DNA of 64,000 bases, from assembly GCF_030296555.1 (NCBI RefSeq), contig NZ_AP027728.1, forward strand, positions 1,860,001 to 1,924,000, written 5' to 3'. Below are positions 9,774-18,589 of the stretch, piece by piece; position 1 is the first letter of the stretch, and each line of letters starts with the position of its first letter. The translations under genes and the position numbers were made by a program. Under the pieces are notes generated by a model. The model was given only the letters and a program-made list of their open reading frames with translations. It had not been told where the DNA came from and did not search any database. This DNA is from Microbacterium suwonense (lineage in GTDB: Bacteria; Actinomycetota; Actinomycetes; Actinomycetales; Microbacteriaceae).

Positions 9774-12700
9774 ACGACAACTCCCATCGAGCAGACAATG
9801 TGAATCGGGTCTGCGGCCGCGATATCCACGACCAGCCTGCCGTCCCTGTGCAGGAGCAAGAGGAGGTCCACCAGGTCGTCGACGTCACTGCGTGCGGCGA
9901 GCGCCGTTGAGAATCGCTTCTCGGCCTCCTTCGTCAGCGGCCTGCGGAATAGGGCCTCGAGTGCGTCCGCGACGTCCACAGAGTTCGTCGCGAGTGTGCC
10001 GTTGAGCCGGTTCCAAACGCGCTTGCGGACACCGTTCAGCCGGCCCTCGACATTAGTTCCCTGGACGAGGTTTCCCTGCGCCATTTGAACGAGGAGCGGG
10101 AAATGGTCGGAGCGAGCGGCCAGCGCCGGCGTGTCAGGTTCGCACTTGAACCGCGCGAGTGCCTCCTGGCCCGTGAGGAGGCGGATGCCCTCCGACGAGC
10201 CGAACCCGAATCCGTCGTTGTCGTTCTCGGTTCGGACGTAACAGACCACGCCGTTTAGGTCGCGCTCGGAAAGAGCGGGCCTGGTCGCGTAGACGAGGTC
10301 AGGCAGGTCACGAACCCTGTGCGCGAGCTGCTCGTTCTCCGTCTCCGCGGCATTCCACACCTCGTAGGCGAGGCTGGACGCATCCACCTCTTGGTCAATC
10401 TCACTCTCATTGAGCTTGCCTTTGTAGAGGTCCTCGATGACCTTGACCTCTTCGTCGGACCCGAAGAACTGCTCGTCACTCCCGAACACTTCGGCGTTGG
10501 CGCGCAGGCGTTCGGCGATGCGTTCCCGGAGTCGCAGAACCTCCTCGACGCCTTCATGCCAGAGGCTGTAAATCAGAACCTCGTCCGCCTTCTGACCAAC
10601 GCGGTCGACGCGTCCGGCCCGCTGGATGAGTCGGATGATTGCCCAGGGCAGGTCGTAGTTCACGACGATGTGGGCGTCCTGCAGGTTCTGGCCCTCCGAT
10701 AGAACGTCGGTGGAGACGAGAACGCGGTACTCCGCCGCAGGGTCGATGAGCGACTCGAGTTCCACTTCGTCGAGCGTCGCCGACCCAATCATGTTCGACC
10801 GCGGCGAGAAGCGTCTCGCGACCTCGGTCGGGTTCTGGGTCGCGCCGCTTGCGATTCCCACTCTTTCGATGCCGGCCGCGATGAGCGCGTCGGCGACGTA
10901 GTTCGCGGTGTCCTTGTACTCGGTGAAGATGAGTACCTTCTCCTCCGGGTGCGTCTCGGTCAGAAGCTTCACGATGGCGTCGAGCTTTGAGTCGACCTCG
11001 GTTGACCAGTCGCCGAACTCGGCGAGCAGTGCCTTGAGCGCGTCGGTGTCCGCGTGCAGGTCCTTCAGGAGCAGCTCGTTGAACACCGTCGGACGAATCC
11101 ACCGGACGTCCTTCGGTGCGTTCGCTTTGAGCGACTCGTACTGCAGCTGCGCGGTGCCGGTAGCAGGCGGCTCGACTCCTCGTAGTCCTCTTCCGCATCG
11201 TCATCGGATTCCGATGACGTCAGCATCGGGTCCAGGAGCGTGCCGAGCGGCAGGTCGAGTTCGTTCTCGATTGCGTAGACGTAGAGCTCGTTGCGTGCGA
11301 TATGCCGCTCAAGCGAAAGCATGAACGAGTAGCCGGCGCTAGAGAGCCGCTTGTAGAGACCGCTGCGAACGAATCCGAGAAGGTGGCCGCTGCCACGCTC
11401 GAACCTCTCGACGACCTTCTTCTCGTCGGCCGTCAGTTGCAGCGTCTTCTTCAGGTACGCGGACAGGTTGTAGCGCGGGAGCACAAGGTTGTCGATGGTG
11501 TCGAGAGTCGCTACCGATTCCATCTTGGCCGCCGGGTCGCCCTCGCCGAATGAGTGCACCAGCGGCTTTGGCACTCGGTTCGGGAAGGTGAACTTCGTCC
11601 CGTTCGCGAACATCAGGTACTCGGTGCCATCCGCGTCCTTTAGCGCGTAGTTCTTGCGGATGAACGACCGGGTGCGGCGGATGAGGTGCTCACTCATCAA
11701 GCGTTTCCAGTCGTCGGGTTCGTCGCTACGACGGAAGGCTTCAAGCGTGCTGGTCTTGCCATCGACACGGTCAGCGAACTTGTCGTCCTTGGACATCGCC
11801 ACTACGGGCTGCAGCCCGAGGTCCTCGTCCGGCTCCAGGTAGAGACCGAGCTGATTTGCGACATCGCGGAACCGGATGTTGTACGGAGTTGCCGTGAGCA
11901 GGAGCACCTTGCAGTCGTAATTGCGGATGTACTCCAGGAGCGCCTTATAGTCCTGCCGGGTGTCGCTACGCATGGTGTGCGACTCGTCGACGATGACGAA
12001 CTGATACCGGCCCAGGTTCGGAAAACGCTTGGCCGCCATCGAGTACGGCACGACTGTGGCGTTGAGCTCGTACTTCTCCTTGTAGTCCCACCACATCTTC
12101 TCGAGGTTCGGCGGACAAACGATGAGCGTGCGATAGCCCTCCGCCTCGTTGAGCATCATCGCTGTGGCCGTGGCCGTGATGGTTTTCCCAAGGCCGACGA
12201 CGTCGCCAAGCATCGCCCCGCCGCGCGTCATGATGCGGCGGCTGAGGGTCTTGACCGCGCTCTCCTGGTACTCGAGAAGCTGGTTCCGCATCGAGGGCGG
12301 AAGCGTGTACTCAATGAGTCCCTCACGCACGTCACGCGACAGGTGCCAGCACACCTTCAGATACACCTCGTAAGGCGAGAGCAGGGTTTCGCTGGCCCAC
12401 GACTCGTCGATGATCTCGATGAGGTCTGCCGTGACATCGACCGCGAACGGGTCATCCCACCTGGCCTCGAACCAGCCATCGAGCTTCTTCGCGCCGTCGG
12501 AGTCGACCACGTCCACGTTGAGCTCGAAGTTCGACGCGAGACCCGAGGTAGTCAGGTTCGACGAGCCGACGTAGGCGACGACGGGCGTGATTTTGTCCTG
12601 GCGGTGACAGATGTAGGTCTTGCCATGCAGCGGGCGCCGGGTGAACAACTTGATGGCTGCCCGACCATCCGCGAGTTGCTCGCGGAGCGCGCGAATCGTC

Positions 12701-13056
12701 TCCTCATCCTGCTTAGTCGGAGCTCCGCGCATGAGCTGCTGACGAAACTTCAGCTTGGCTTGCTTCAGCCGCGCCTGCGCGGTCTTCCGGTCAATGTCAT
12801 CGGACTCCTGACCGCCCTCCAGAGTGCGCTGAAGGTGCGCCATGACCTGTTCCTCCGGGTCACCGTGAACCATGCCGATGAGCACACGGGCGACTGCGTG
12901 GTCAGCCGGTTCACGGTCGGCGACAACGTCTCCGAACAGCTTCCACCCGCGGAGGTTGAAGTATCCGACCGCGGCGTCGATGCGGTCGGACTCCTTCAAC
13001 GTGGCGACGAGATGTTCACCGAGCGCAAGCTCGATGTTGTCGAAGATTCGGGTCAC
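9770..13056 (-). CDS. Phospholipase D-SNF2 helicase fusion, one apparent frameshift
   Basis: Two overlapping reading pieces (11065-13056 and 9770-11086) together form one roughly 1095-residue protein. The N-terminus is a phospholipase D-like nuclease domain with LHGKTY near residue 143 and GSSNLT near 165. A SNF2/RapA-type ATPase follows, with GDVVGLGKT near 285 and a DESH box near 355. The second piece holds the helicase C-terminal domain (TDVLSEGQNL, QRAGRVDRVGQ). The frame breaks near 11174, and restoring one missing base gives a continuous reading through EESEPPATGT. The start is a GTG with an AGGAG site. As the probable effector of the neighbouring methyltransferase, it would move along and cut unmodified DNA. 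It resembles DISARM DrmD or SauUSI in logic, but I cannot assign it to either. Confidence 0.8.
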
Positions 13057-13101
13057 GCTGCTCCTACGCTCATGGTTCGACCGCGGTTGGCCCGCGTGCT
13101 C

Positions 13102-13121
13102 AGCGTATAAGAGCGTATAAG
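13102..13121. repeat. Perfect tandem 10-base repeat in the defence operon promoter
   Basis: AGCGTATAAG occurs twice back to back. On the minus strand each copy reads CTTATACGCT and contains a TTATAC box resembling a -10 element, about 45-65 bases upstream of the helicase start. It may be a doubled promoter or a regulator site. The rest of the gap from 13057 to 13356 holds no credible gene. Confidence 0.5.
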
Positions 13122-13356
13122 TGAGCCTCGGGCACCACTCGCATGTCTACCGGGACGGCCGGACATTTCATGCCGCGCACACCCGGAGAAAGGGCCGACA
13201 TCATTGAAGTGCTGCGAGGCGCTTCGCGCGAATCGGCCCCGCTACCGCGCCATGCCCGCAAGGGGATGGTGGTTGGACGTCGTTACGGGAGACCGGTTCT
13301 GACCAACACACGGCTGCATCGTTCCGACGTACGGGCAAGCAGGGTGAGGCAGGTCG

Positions 13357-14073
13357 TTACCGCAGTCGCCATCCCGGTGGGAGTCCCAGGTCGTCGCGCC
13401 GCCACCTGACTGCGGGGTTGCTGGCGCGCGTGGCAGCCGTGTCGAGCAGGTCACCGACAACTGTCAGTGCGACGTCGAGTGCGAGTAGCACCATGTCTTC
13501 CTTCGCAGTCATGCGGACGTGCTGCACTTGCGGGTCTTGAGTGTCAGACTGGTCCAGGTCAGACGCCTGGATCGCGCGGAGCAGCGACGGGTGCGCAAGC
13601 CCGGAAAGGTACTGCCAGACGGCGCGCGTCGTCGCGATGGGGGCTGGGCGGTGCGCGTCGACCTCGTCGAGGAGCGTTCGCATACTCGACACGCCCTTCT
13701 TGACCTCGGTCGTGGGCAAGCCCGCGGCCGCGGCGACCACAGCGATCTTGTCGACACGGCTCTCTCGCCGCGCCTGCTTCTGTCGTTCACGCGCCTTCTT
13801 TTTCTTTAGCGGCATGTCGTCCGTGCCACGGTCCTTGAGAAATTCGGTGATCAAGCTCATCTCCTCGCGAGACTCCTGAACCTGGATACGGAGCGCTCGT
13901 GTTCGCCGCAGTCTGGGGTTGTCCGGCGCGATCATCCAGATCCCGTAGGCGCCTGCCTCTAGCGCTTGACGCGCGACCGGATAGACACCAAACAGCGGGA
14001 TACGGATCCCTTCCGTGGGGTCTCGAAGGACTAGCTCGAGAGTGCCGAGTGCGTCGGAAGCGACGGCGATCAT
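13357..14073 (-). CDS. Helical protein of unknown function, DUF5677-like
   Basis: About 238 residues from the ATG at 14073. The N-terminal half is helical and hydrophobic in pattern (QLSHAVSHMIAVASDALG just upstream of and across the chosen start). A strongly basic middle segment with a KKKK run follows, then a C-terminal half with the stretch WQYLSGLAHPSLL. The conserved His near SGLAHPS resembles DUF5677/AbiV-like proteins, but I am not sure. Upstream in-frame residues 1-80 are rich in Ser/Arg and look non-coding. The true start could be a few codons earlier. The gene is divergent from the next one, and their 5' ends nearly touch. Confidence 0.45.
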   Translation of the reverse strand: MIAVASDALGTLELVLRDPTEGIRIPLFGVYPVARQALEAGAYGIWMIAPDNPRLRRTRALRIQVQESREEMSLITEFLKDRGTDDMPLKKKKARERQKQARRESRVDKIAVVAAAAGLPTTEVKKGVSSMRTLLDEVDAHRPAPIATTRAVWQYLSGLAHPSLLRAIQASDLDQSDTQDPQVQHVRMTAKEDMVLLALDVALTVVGDLLDTAATRASNPAVRWRRDDLGLPPGWRLR

Positions 14074-14107
14074 GTGTGACACCGCGTGCGACAATTGGTA
14101 TGGCGCG

Positions 14108-14911
14108 ATGGCGTCGTCGTCCGTGCTGCAAGGCCTGCACTCCGAACCAGTCACGGTGCTGCGCCTTGTGCTCGATGACCTTGTGGAAAGGCTGCCAGGG
14201 GTGAATGGCCGTCGGAAATGGATGGTCGGCGCACTTATCGCAGTGCACCACGCGCTGCTCCGCGCTGGCGAGCAAGTAACGCCATTGCGCCTGGACTCGT
14301 TGCAGCCGTACATCACGCAGAGCGGCGACACCACGGCGCTTCACGGGTGGATCGAAACCGGACCCCCAGCATCAGAGGTCACCGAGATGCTCGCCAGCGC
14401 ACGACTCTCCTCTGTCCCTGACGAGACGTGGGAACTCTACGCCACACGCGCCGATATCTCCTCCAGAACGACGTTGTGGGAGGCCGCTGTTGAGAGCATC
14501 GCCCCCGTCACGACGCTGACCGCCATCGCCTCGGCCGGAATCGCGGACGCCGCGCTGGCCAATGCCGGTCAGGAGTTGATTCGAGCGACGAACACGAGGG
14601 CTCGGCTTCGCGCGCTAGACATATTCGACACGCTCCCCCGAAACCAGAAGACAGCGGCCTCCCTCGAACCCGCTCTCGAGCAGTGGCTAAGCGATGCGCG
14701 AATCAGCGAGGGGCGATTCGTCTACGAGCTGATCCTCCGCCATCACAGCGCCCTGACGCGTCCTGCCGTCACCCGCATGAAGCGTGTGATCCCGACGTGG
14801 TTCGAGAAGGTGCGCGGCAACCTTCCTCGGCCGGCCGAAGACCAGCTCCGTTCTCTCGGATACCTGCGAACGCCTCCGAAGAAGCGCCGCAAGCGCCGCG
14901 GCCGAAGCTGA
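14108..14911 (+). CDS. Hypothetical protein with lysine/arginine-rich tail
   Basis: About 267 residues from the ATG at 14108; an upstream in-frame ATG at 14072 would overlap the divergent gene. The product is mostly helical, with an N-terminal hydrophobic pattern typical of a soluble alpha-helical bundle. It ends in a very basic tail (PPKKRRKRRGRS) that could bind nucleic acid. No family was recognised. It sits between the defence module and the toxin-antitoxin module, a usual place for element cargo. Confidence 0.55.
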   Translation: MASSSVLQGLHSEPVTVLRLVLDDLVERLPGVNGRRKWMVGALIAVHHALLRAGEQVTPLRLDSLQPYITQSGDTTALHGWIETGPPASEVTEMLASARLSSVPDETWELYATRADISSRTTLWEAAVESIAPVTTLTAIASAGIADAALANAGQELIRATNTRARLRALDIFDTLPRNQKTAASLEPALEQWLSDARISEGRFVYELILRHHSALTRPAVTRMKRVIPTWFEKVRGNLPRPAEDQLRSLGYLRTPPKKRRKRRGRS

Positions 14912-14988
14912 ATGACCGGACCTGTCGGGCATCCATATCGGCGCGCGGGAACGCTGGTGCCGCTGCCTTCCGTCGGCCACCGCTACGC

Positions 14989-15246
14989 TCATCTCGCGAC
15001 GCGGACAGCCAGCCCGGCCCCGAGAAGCTCATCGATCGCCGCCGAGATGTCGGCGTTGTCTTCGAGCGCGTCGTCAAACGGGTCGATGGGTTGCCCTTGA
15101 GACGCGACGAGTAGCGCGAACAGTCCTTTGGCTGCGAGCGAGAGTTCCACGTCGTTCAGCACGTGGTCGGGAATCCCGAGTTCGCTTGGATCGGCGCTCA
15201 CTGGCCGGAGTCCGCGTGCGGCGATCCACTCAGATGGTGCGCCCAT
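14989..15246 (-). CDS. Small winged-helix-like protein
   Basis: Eighty-five residues from the ATG at 15246. The segment LSLAAKGLFALLVASQGQ followed by DNADISAAIDELLGAGL matches the pattern of winged helix-turn-helix domains in plasmid replication and DnaD-like proteins. It lies 11 bases downstream of the 107-residue gene and reads in the same direction, so they form an operon. A DNA-binding role in element control is inference. Confidence 0.5.
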   Translation of the reverse strand: MGAPSEWIAARGLRPVSADPSELGIPDHVLNDVELSLAAKGLFALLVASQGQPIDPFDDALEDNADISAAIDELLGAGLAVRVAR

Positions 15247-15257
15247 GAAATTTGACC

Positions 15258-15581
15258 CTACGCTCCCTCGTCCGCTGCTTCCACGTCGACGGCCGAACCC
15301 CAGACCCAGCACCGTACTGTGCGTTCCTCGACGACGAACTCAATCCCGGCAGCACGCGGAGTCGTCCGCACGACCCTGGCCGAGACACGGACCGCGTGTG
15401 GCCCGATCCGCACCCAGCCCTGACATCCTCCTGGGCGCGGGTAGATCGTCACCGGCAGTCGGTCCAGTTCCACCTCTCGGGAGGTGAGCGATTGGAGGGG
15501 CGCTTCCTTCAGCAGCCTCGCGAGGTGTTTCTCAGCCGCGTACCTGTCGTATAGTTCCGCGAGACGCTTGCTCGATCCCAC
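15258..15581 (-). CDS. Hypothetical protein upstream of the winged-helix gene
   Basis: About 107 residues from a GTG at 15581, after a weak GGGGA site. The upstream ATG at 15668 is in frame, but the extra 29 codons look non-coding and would leave only 26 bases to the divergent gene. The N-terminus is helical (KRLAELYDRYAAEKHLARLL) and the C-terminus looks beta-rich. No family was recognised. Confidence 0.5.
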   Translation of the reverse strand: MGSSKRLAELYDRYAAEKHLARLLKEAPLQSLTSREVELDRLPVTIYPRPGGCQGWVRIGPHAVRVSARVVRTTPRAAGIEFVVEERTVRCWVWGSAVDVEAADEGA

Positions 15582-15694
15582 ACCGGTCCCCGTTCCCGGC
15601 CCACGGCGATCGTACGGGGCGCCTCTGACACGGCAACCTTGCAGGGCGGGTCGTGCGACCGGCACCATTGGTAAGCTCGCGGCAAGGAGTCCAT

Positions 15695-15946
15695 ATGTCC
15701 GAGCGCCCCTCGCCATGGCGAGTGAATGATGCGGTGCTTTACGACGCCTTGCGTGAAGAGCTCCGTTCAACCATCGCCGCTGTGATGACTGAAACCGCTC
15801 GCCCTGACGACGACACCGTTGCCCTAGTTCGGCAGTTGCGGTCCGAAATGTACGACACGGACGGGTTCGACCGCGACGGCATCGCTTCGCGTCTCGCAGC
15901 TGTGCGAGCATCCACTCGATCGACCCCGGAGCGGTCGCGTGGCTGA
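15695..15946 (+). CDS. Putative antitoxin of a zeta-type module
   Basis: Eighty-three residues, acidic and helical, starting at the ATG at 15695 with an AAGGAG ribosome binding site six bases upstream. The end overlaps the GTG start of the zeta-like gene by eight bases, the usual toxin-antitoxin layout. The sequence is not close enough to a named antitoxin for me to recognise it; the assignment rests on size, order and overlap. Confidence 0.6.
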   Translation: MSERPSPWRVNDAVLYDALREELRSTIAAVMTETARPDDDTVALVRQLRSEMYDTDGFDRDGIASRLAAVRASTRSTPERSRG

Positions 15947-16937
15947 CGGTGAGTCGGTGGATGCCGGACGGGTGCAGGATGTCATCCTGCGGTCGCTGTT
16001 CGATGGCGCCCGTCCGAGTGAGACCCCGACGTTCGTGCTTCTGGCAGGTGCGCCGGCCGCCGGCACGGGACGTGTGATCACGCGGCTCCGTCGTGAGCAT
16101 GACAGTGACCTCGTTCCGATCTCGATCGAAGACCTGCAGGCCTTCCACCCGAGGTACTTGGACACACGGTTCCGGCAGTCCCCGGCGGGTCGGAACGAGT
16201 TGTCTGAGCTTGCGGCGTCCTGGCTGCAGACCAGCATCAGTCATGCGCGCGCGAGCGGGTACTCCTTGCTTCTTGAAGGCGAGTTCCGGACTCCGGATAC
16301 GGCGCTGCGCGTGGCGCTACGGTTTGCTGATTCCGGCTATGACGTGCACGTCGTCACGGTCGCTGCGCGCGATGACCAAAGCCTGCTCGCGGCAACGTCA
16401 CGTGGTCTGCGCCGCATGCAGGAAAGGCAGCCGGCGGAGTTCGTCACCCCTGCAGAGAATGAGCGGAGTATGCGGGACGTGAGCGCACTGATCGTGGCTG
16501 CCGCTGACAGCCCGTTGGTCGGGCGCGTATCCATGCTCGATCAGCACGGTGTGAGCGTTTTCGATGCCGAACGGTCAGAATCTGGGATGCTGAGCGGCGC
16601 ATCCGTCGCGCTGAGCACTTCACGATCAGAGCCGATGAGTGCTCTCGAGGCGACACAGTGGTTGAGCGAGCTTCGCCACATGACCGAGTACGCACGGTCC
16701 CTGCGAACTCTCCCCACCCCCGCCCTAGAGTCCCTCGTCGCGCTGCATGAGATGGCGATTCGACGCGTCGTGCCGGAGCTGCCCGTGCCGCCCGGTTCCG
16801 AGGTCGTGAGGATTCAGCAGCAGAAGCTGGCAACGGATCTCGCTGCTCTCAAGCGCTTGCGGGTGCAGCCAGAGATCGTCGATGTGGCCGCCCCTACGGT
16901 CACCCCTGCGGAGCCTGGGCCTTCGATCTCCCGGTGA
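15939..16937 (+). CDS. Zeta-toxin-like kinase with an altered P-loop
   Basis: Zeta toxins phosphorylate UDP-N-acetylglucosamine and block cell-wall synthesis. This 332-residue protein has the family landmarks: a nucleotide-binding loop at about 34-42, the substrate motif DLQAFHPRY near 63-71, and EGEFRTPDTA near 112-121. The P-loop reads GAPAAGTGR instead of the usual GxPGAGKS/T, so the lysine that binds phosphate is absent. It starts with a GTG inside the antitoxin gene. The C-terminal 100 residues are helical. The altered loop could mean an inactive toxin or one with a changed mechanism. It probably stabilises the element. Confidence 0.72.
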   Translation: MADGESVDAGRVQDVILRSLFDGARPSETPTFVLLAGAPAAGTGRVITRLRREHDSDLVPISIEDLQAFHPRYLDTRFRQSPAGRNELSELAASWLQTSISHARASGYSLLLEGEFRTPDTALRVALRFADSGYDVHVVTVAARDDQSLLAATSRGLRRMQERQPAEFVTPAENERSMRDVSALIVAAADSPLVGRVSMLDQHGVSVFDAERSESGMLSGASVALSTSRSEPMSALEATQWLSELRHMTEYARSLRTLPTPALESLVALHEMAIRRVVPELPVPPGSEVVRIQQQKLATDLAALKRLRVQPEIVDVAAPTVTPAEPGPSISR

Positions 16938-17101
16938 GTCGACCGCGCATTGTGGCGCCGTCCGGATAGCTGCCGATTCCTAGTGGGCGGTGGGCTGGGT
17001 AGTGCCGCGTCGTGGAATACCGGACCGAGCGCCAGCGAGGGAGGATATGCCGCGAAAGCGCGGAACGGACCAGTGACGGCGCTCACTACTCTCTTGCAGC
17101 C

Positions 17102-17123
17102 GGCGGTGCTGCTCCGCACCGCC
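17102..17123. terminator. Hairpin between convergent genes
   Basis: A perfect 8-base stem (GGCGGTGC with GCACCGCC) around a 6-base loop lies between the ends of the zeta-like and glutaredoxin genes. It has no strong T-run. It may end transcription from either side. The rest of 16938-17135 holds no gene. Confidence 0.4.
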
Positions 17124-17135
17124 TTCTTGTCCACG

Positions 17136-17390
17136 TCAACCGATTCCGAGACCAGAAGCGAGCCCGTCGATGAGATCGGGGCGGAAGCCCGACCAACGCG
17201 CATCTCCTGCTTCGATGACCGGGGCCTCGCGGTAGCCGAGTTCGTCGACGAGGAACGCGCGGATCTCGGCGTTGTGTTCAGCGTGGATGTCGACGAGGTC
17301 GTATCGGATGCCCAGCGCGTCGAGCCGCTGACAGGTGAGTCGGCAGCGCTGGCACGAGGGCCCGGTCGAGTACACCGTCACGTGCGTCAT
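17136..17390 (-). CDS. Glutaredoxin/NrdH-like redoxin
   Basis: Eighty-four residues with a thioredoxin fold. The N-terminal active site is PSCQRC (CxxC, residues 12-15), and REAPVIEAGD supplies the cis-proline region near 55. This matches NrdH/mycoredoxin-type glutaredoxins, which reduce disulfides in the cytoplasm. The start codon overlaps the stop of the preceding gene (ATGA at 17387-17390), so it is the last gene of the excisionase-like/ParA operon. Why mobile elements of this kind carry a glutaredoxin in their partition operon is unknown. Confidence 0.75.
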   Translation of the reverse strand: MTHVTVYSTGPSCQRCRLTCQRLDALGIRYDLVDIHAEHNAEIRAFLVDELGYREAPVIEAGDARWSGFRPDLIDGLASGLGIG

Positions 17391-17869
17391 GATGCGCTCC
17401 TCCGCTCTGGCCCGGACTTCGCAGAACTTCCGAGGTTGCGCTCTCCGGGACTTCGAGACTTCGAGACTCTGTTACTTCGGGAGTCCCGAGCTTCTGGAGC
17501 CCTGGACTCCGACACTTCCGAACTTTCCCTGTCTGTAGCTCGCGGACTTCGGAAGTCTGGAACTCCGGAAGTCACGGAGCGCCGGAGTTCGTCCTCGTCC
17601 GAGCCGCGGAGCTGGTCGCGGTGCGCGAGGAGGAGGTCGATGGCGACGCGGATGAGGGTGTTCTCGGTGATGCGCTCGCGCTTCGAGATCCGCTGTCGCA
17701 TGAGCGACCGGGTCAGCACCGTCAGCTCCGTGTACTGGTCCTCGCGAACGCGGGTCTCTTTTCGCGTGAGACGCAAGAACTTGGGCACCGGCTCCGGCGC
17801 CCGACTTCGCTGACGGTCGAGCCGCACCCGCGTCCCGCTGAGACGTTCATTCAGGTCGACCTGGCCCAT
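17387..17869 (-). CDS. ParB-like partner or DNA-binding protein following ParA
   Basis: 160 residues, strongly basic, starting three bases after the parA stop. Residues about 55-95 (RQRISKRERITENTLIRVAI) look like a ribbon-helix-helix or short DNA-binding helix pair. The C-terminal 60 residues are low-complexity repeats of Ser, Arg, Pro and Glu (SRSP, FRSP, VSES). Position directly after ParA suggests the centromere-binding partner of a partition system. The DNA encoding the C-terminal repeats is itself repetitive and may contain the binding sites. Confidence 0.6.
   Translation of the reverse strand: MGQVDLNERLSGTRVRLDRQRSRAPEPVPKFLRLTRKETRVREDQYTELTVLTRSLMRQRISKRERITENTLIRVAIDLLLAHRDQLRGSDEDELRRSVTSGVPDFRSPRATDRESSEVSESRAPEARDSRSNRVSKSRSPGERNLGSSAKSGPERRSAS
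17412..17568. repeat. Cluster of short ACTTCG/CGGAAGT repeats, possible centromere
   Basis: About ten copies of a motif close to GGACTTCG (or its complement CGAAGTCC) lie within 160 bases. Examples are GGACTTCGC, GAACTTCCG, GGACTTCGA and CGGACTTCGG, in direct and inverted order and spaced by about 8-20 bases. They fall inside the 3' coding part of the ParB-like gene. Repeat clusters beside parA are typical of partition sites; this function is inference. Confidence 0.45.
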
Positions 17870-17872
17870 GAT

Positions 17873-18589
17873 TCACCACGCTCCCTGCAGCTGTGGGCTC
17901 AGCTGCTCGGTCACCTCGAGCCCGAGCCGCGTTACGTCCCAGATGGCACCCTGGGTGTTCCGGTTGTCGCGGACGGTCGTGACCAGACTCCCGAGCACCG
18001 GCGCGTCAGCCTGCGCCTTGTATTGGCGCAGGCACGCGTCGAGGCGCGGCACACCGAGGGTGACGTCGAGGAGTTCCTTCCACGTCTCCAGCTGGCCGTG
18101 GATTCGCGGATCGATCCGGTTGAGCAAGACCGCGAAGCGGACTCCACGCGGTTCGATGAACCGTTGAATCGTCCGCATGGTGGGCTCGACGGCGAGCGGT
18201 TCGGGCGCGAGCGGGACGATGACGAAGTCCGACGCGTCGACGACGACCTCGAGCGTGCGAGTGTCCTCCAGACTTCCCGGCGTATCCACGAGTACGAAGT
18301 CGTACTCGTGGTCGAGGTGCGACAGCCGGGACAGGACAGAGGGACGCTGGCTGCCGGCGAAGTCGAACGGCAGGTGACGCTCGGCATTCTCGGCCCACCA
18401 GACCGTGGACTGCTGCGGATCGACATCCACCACGAGTACGCGATGCCAGCGCGACAGCGCTGCAGCGAGCTGCATCGTGATCGTTGTCTTGCCCATGCCG
18501 CCCTTCTGGTTCACGACCGAGACGATCTTCATGCCGCCAGTGGTCGTCGCGACCGACGTACTGGCGACGTCAGCGAGCATGACCGTCAC
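17873..18589 (-). CDS. parA: ParA-type partition ATPase
   Basis: A 238-residue Walker-type ATPase with the deviant Walker A motif KGGMGKTT at about residues 29-36 and a Walker B LVDTPGS near 104. Its length and layout fit small ParA/Soj proteins, which move DNA over the nucleoid through ATP-driven binding. ATG at 18589 overlaps the excisionase-like gene by 20 bases; ATG at 18532 (MKIVSVVNQKGG) is an alternative start just before the ATPase fold. With the next gene it probably gives the element stable inheritance while excised. Confidence 0.85.
   Translation of the reverse strand: MTVMLADVASTSVATTTGGMKIVSVVNQKGGMGKTTITMQLAAALSRWHRVLVVDVDPQQSTVWWAENAERHLPFDFAGSQRPSVLSRLSHLDHEYDFVLVDTPGSLEDTRTLEVVVDASDFVIVPLAPEPLAVEPTMRTIQRFIEPRGVRFAVLLNRIDPRIHGQLETWKELLDVTLGVPRLDACLRQYKAQADAPVLGSLVTTVRDNRNTQGAIWDVTRLGLEVTEQLSPQLQGAW

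Noticed and set aside
15258..16244. 328-codon minus-strand frame through the zeta-like gene
   Set aside because: Only its last 107 codons look like protein; the rest is opposite the toxin-antitoxin genes.
16950..17813. 287-codon plus-strand frame opposite glutaredoxin and ParB-like genes
   Set aside because: Low-complexity serine-rich antisense shadow; overlaps two coupled genes.
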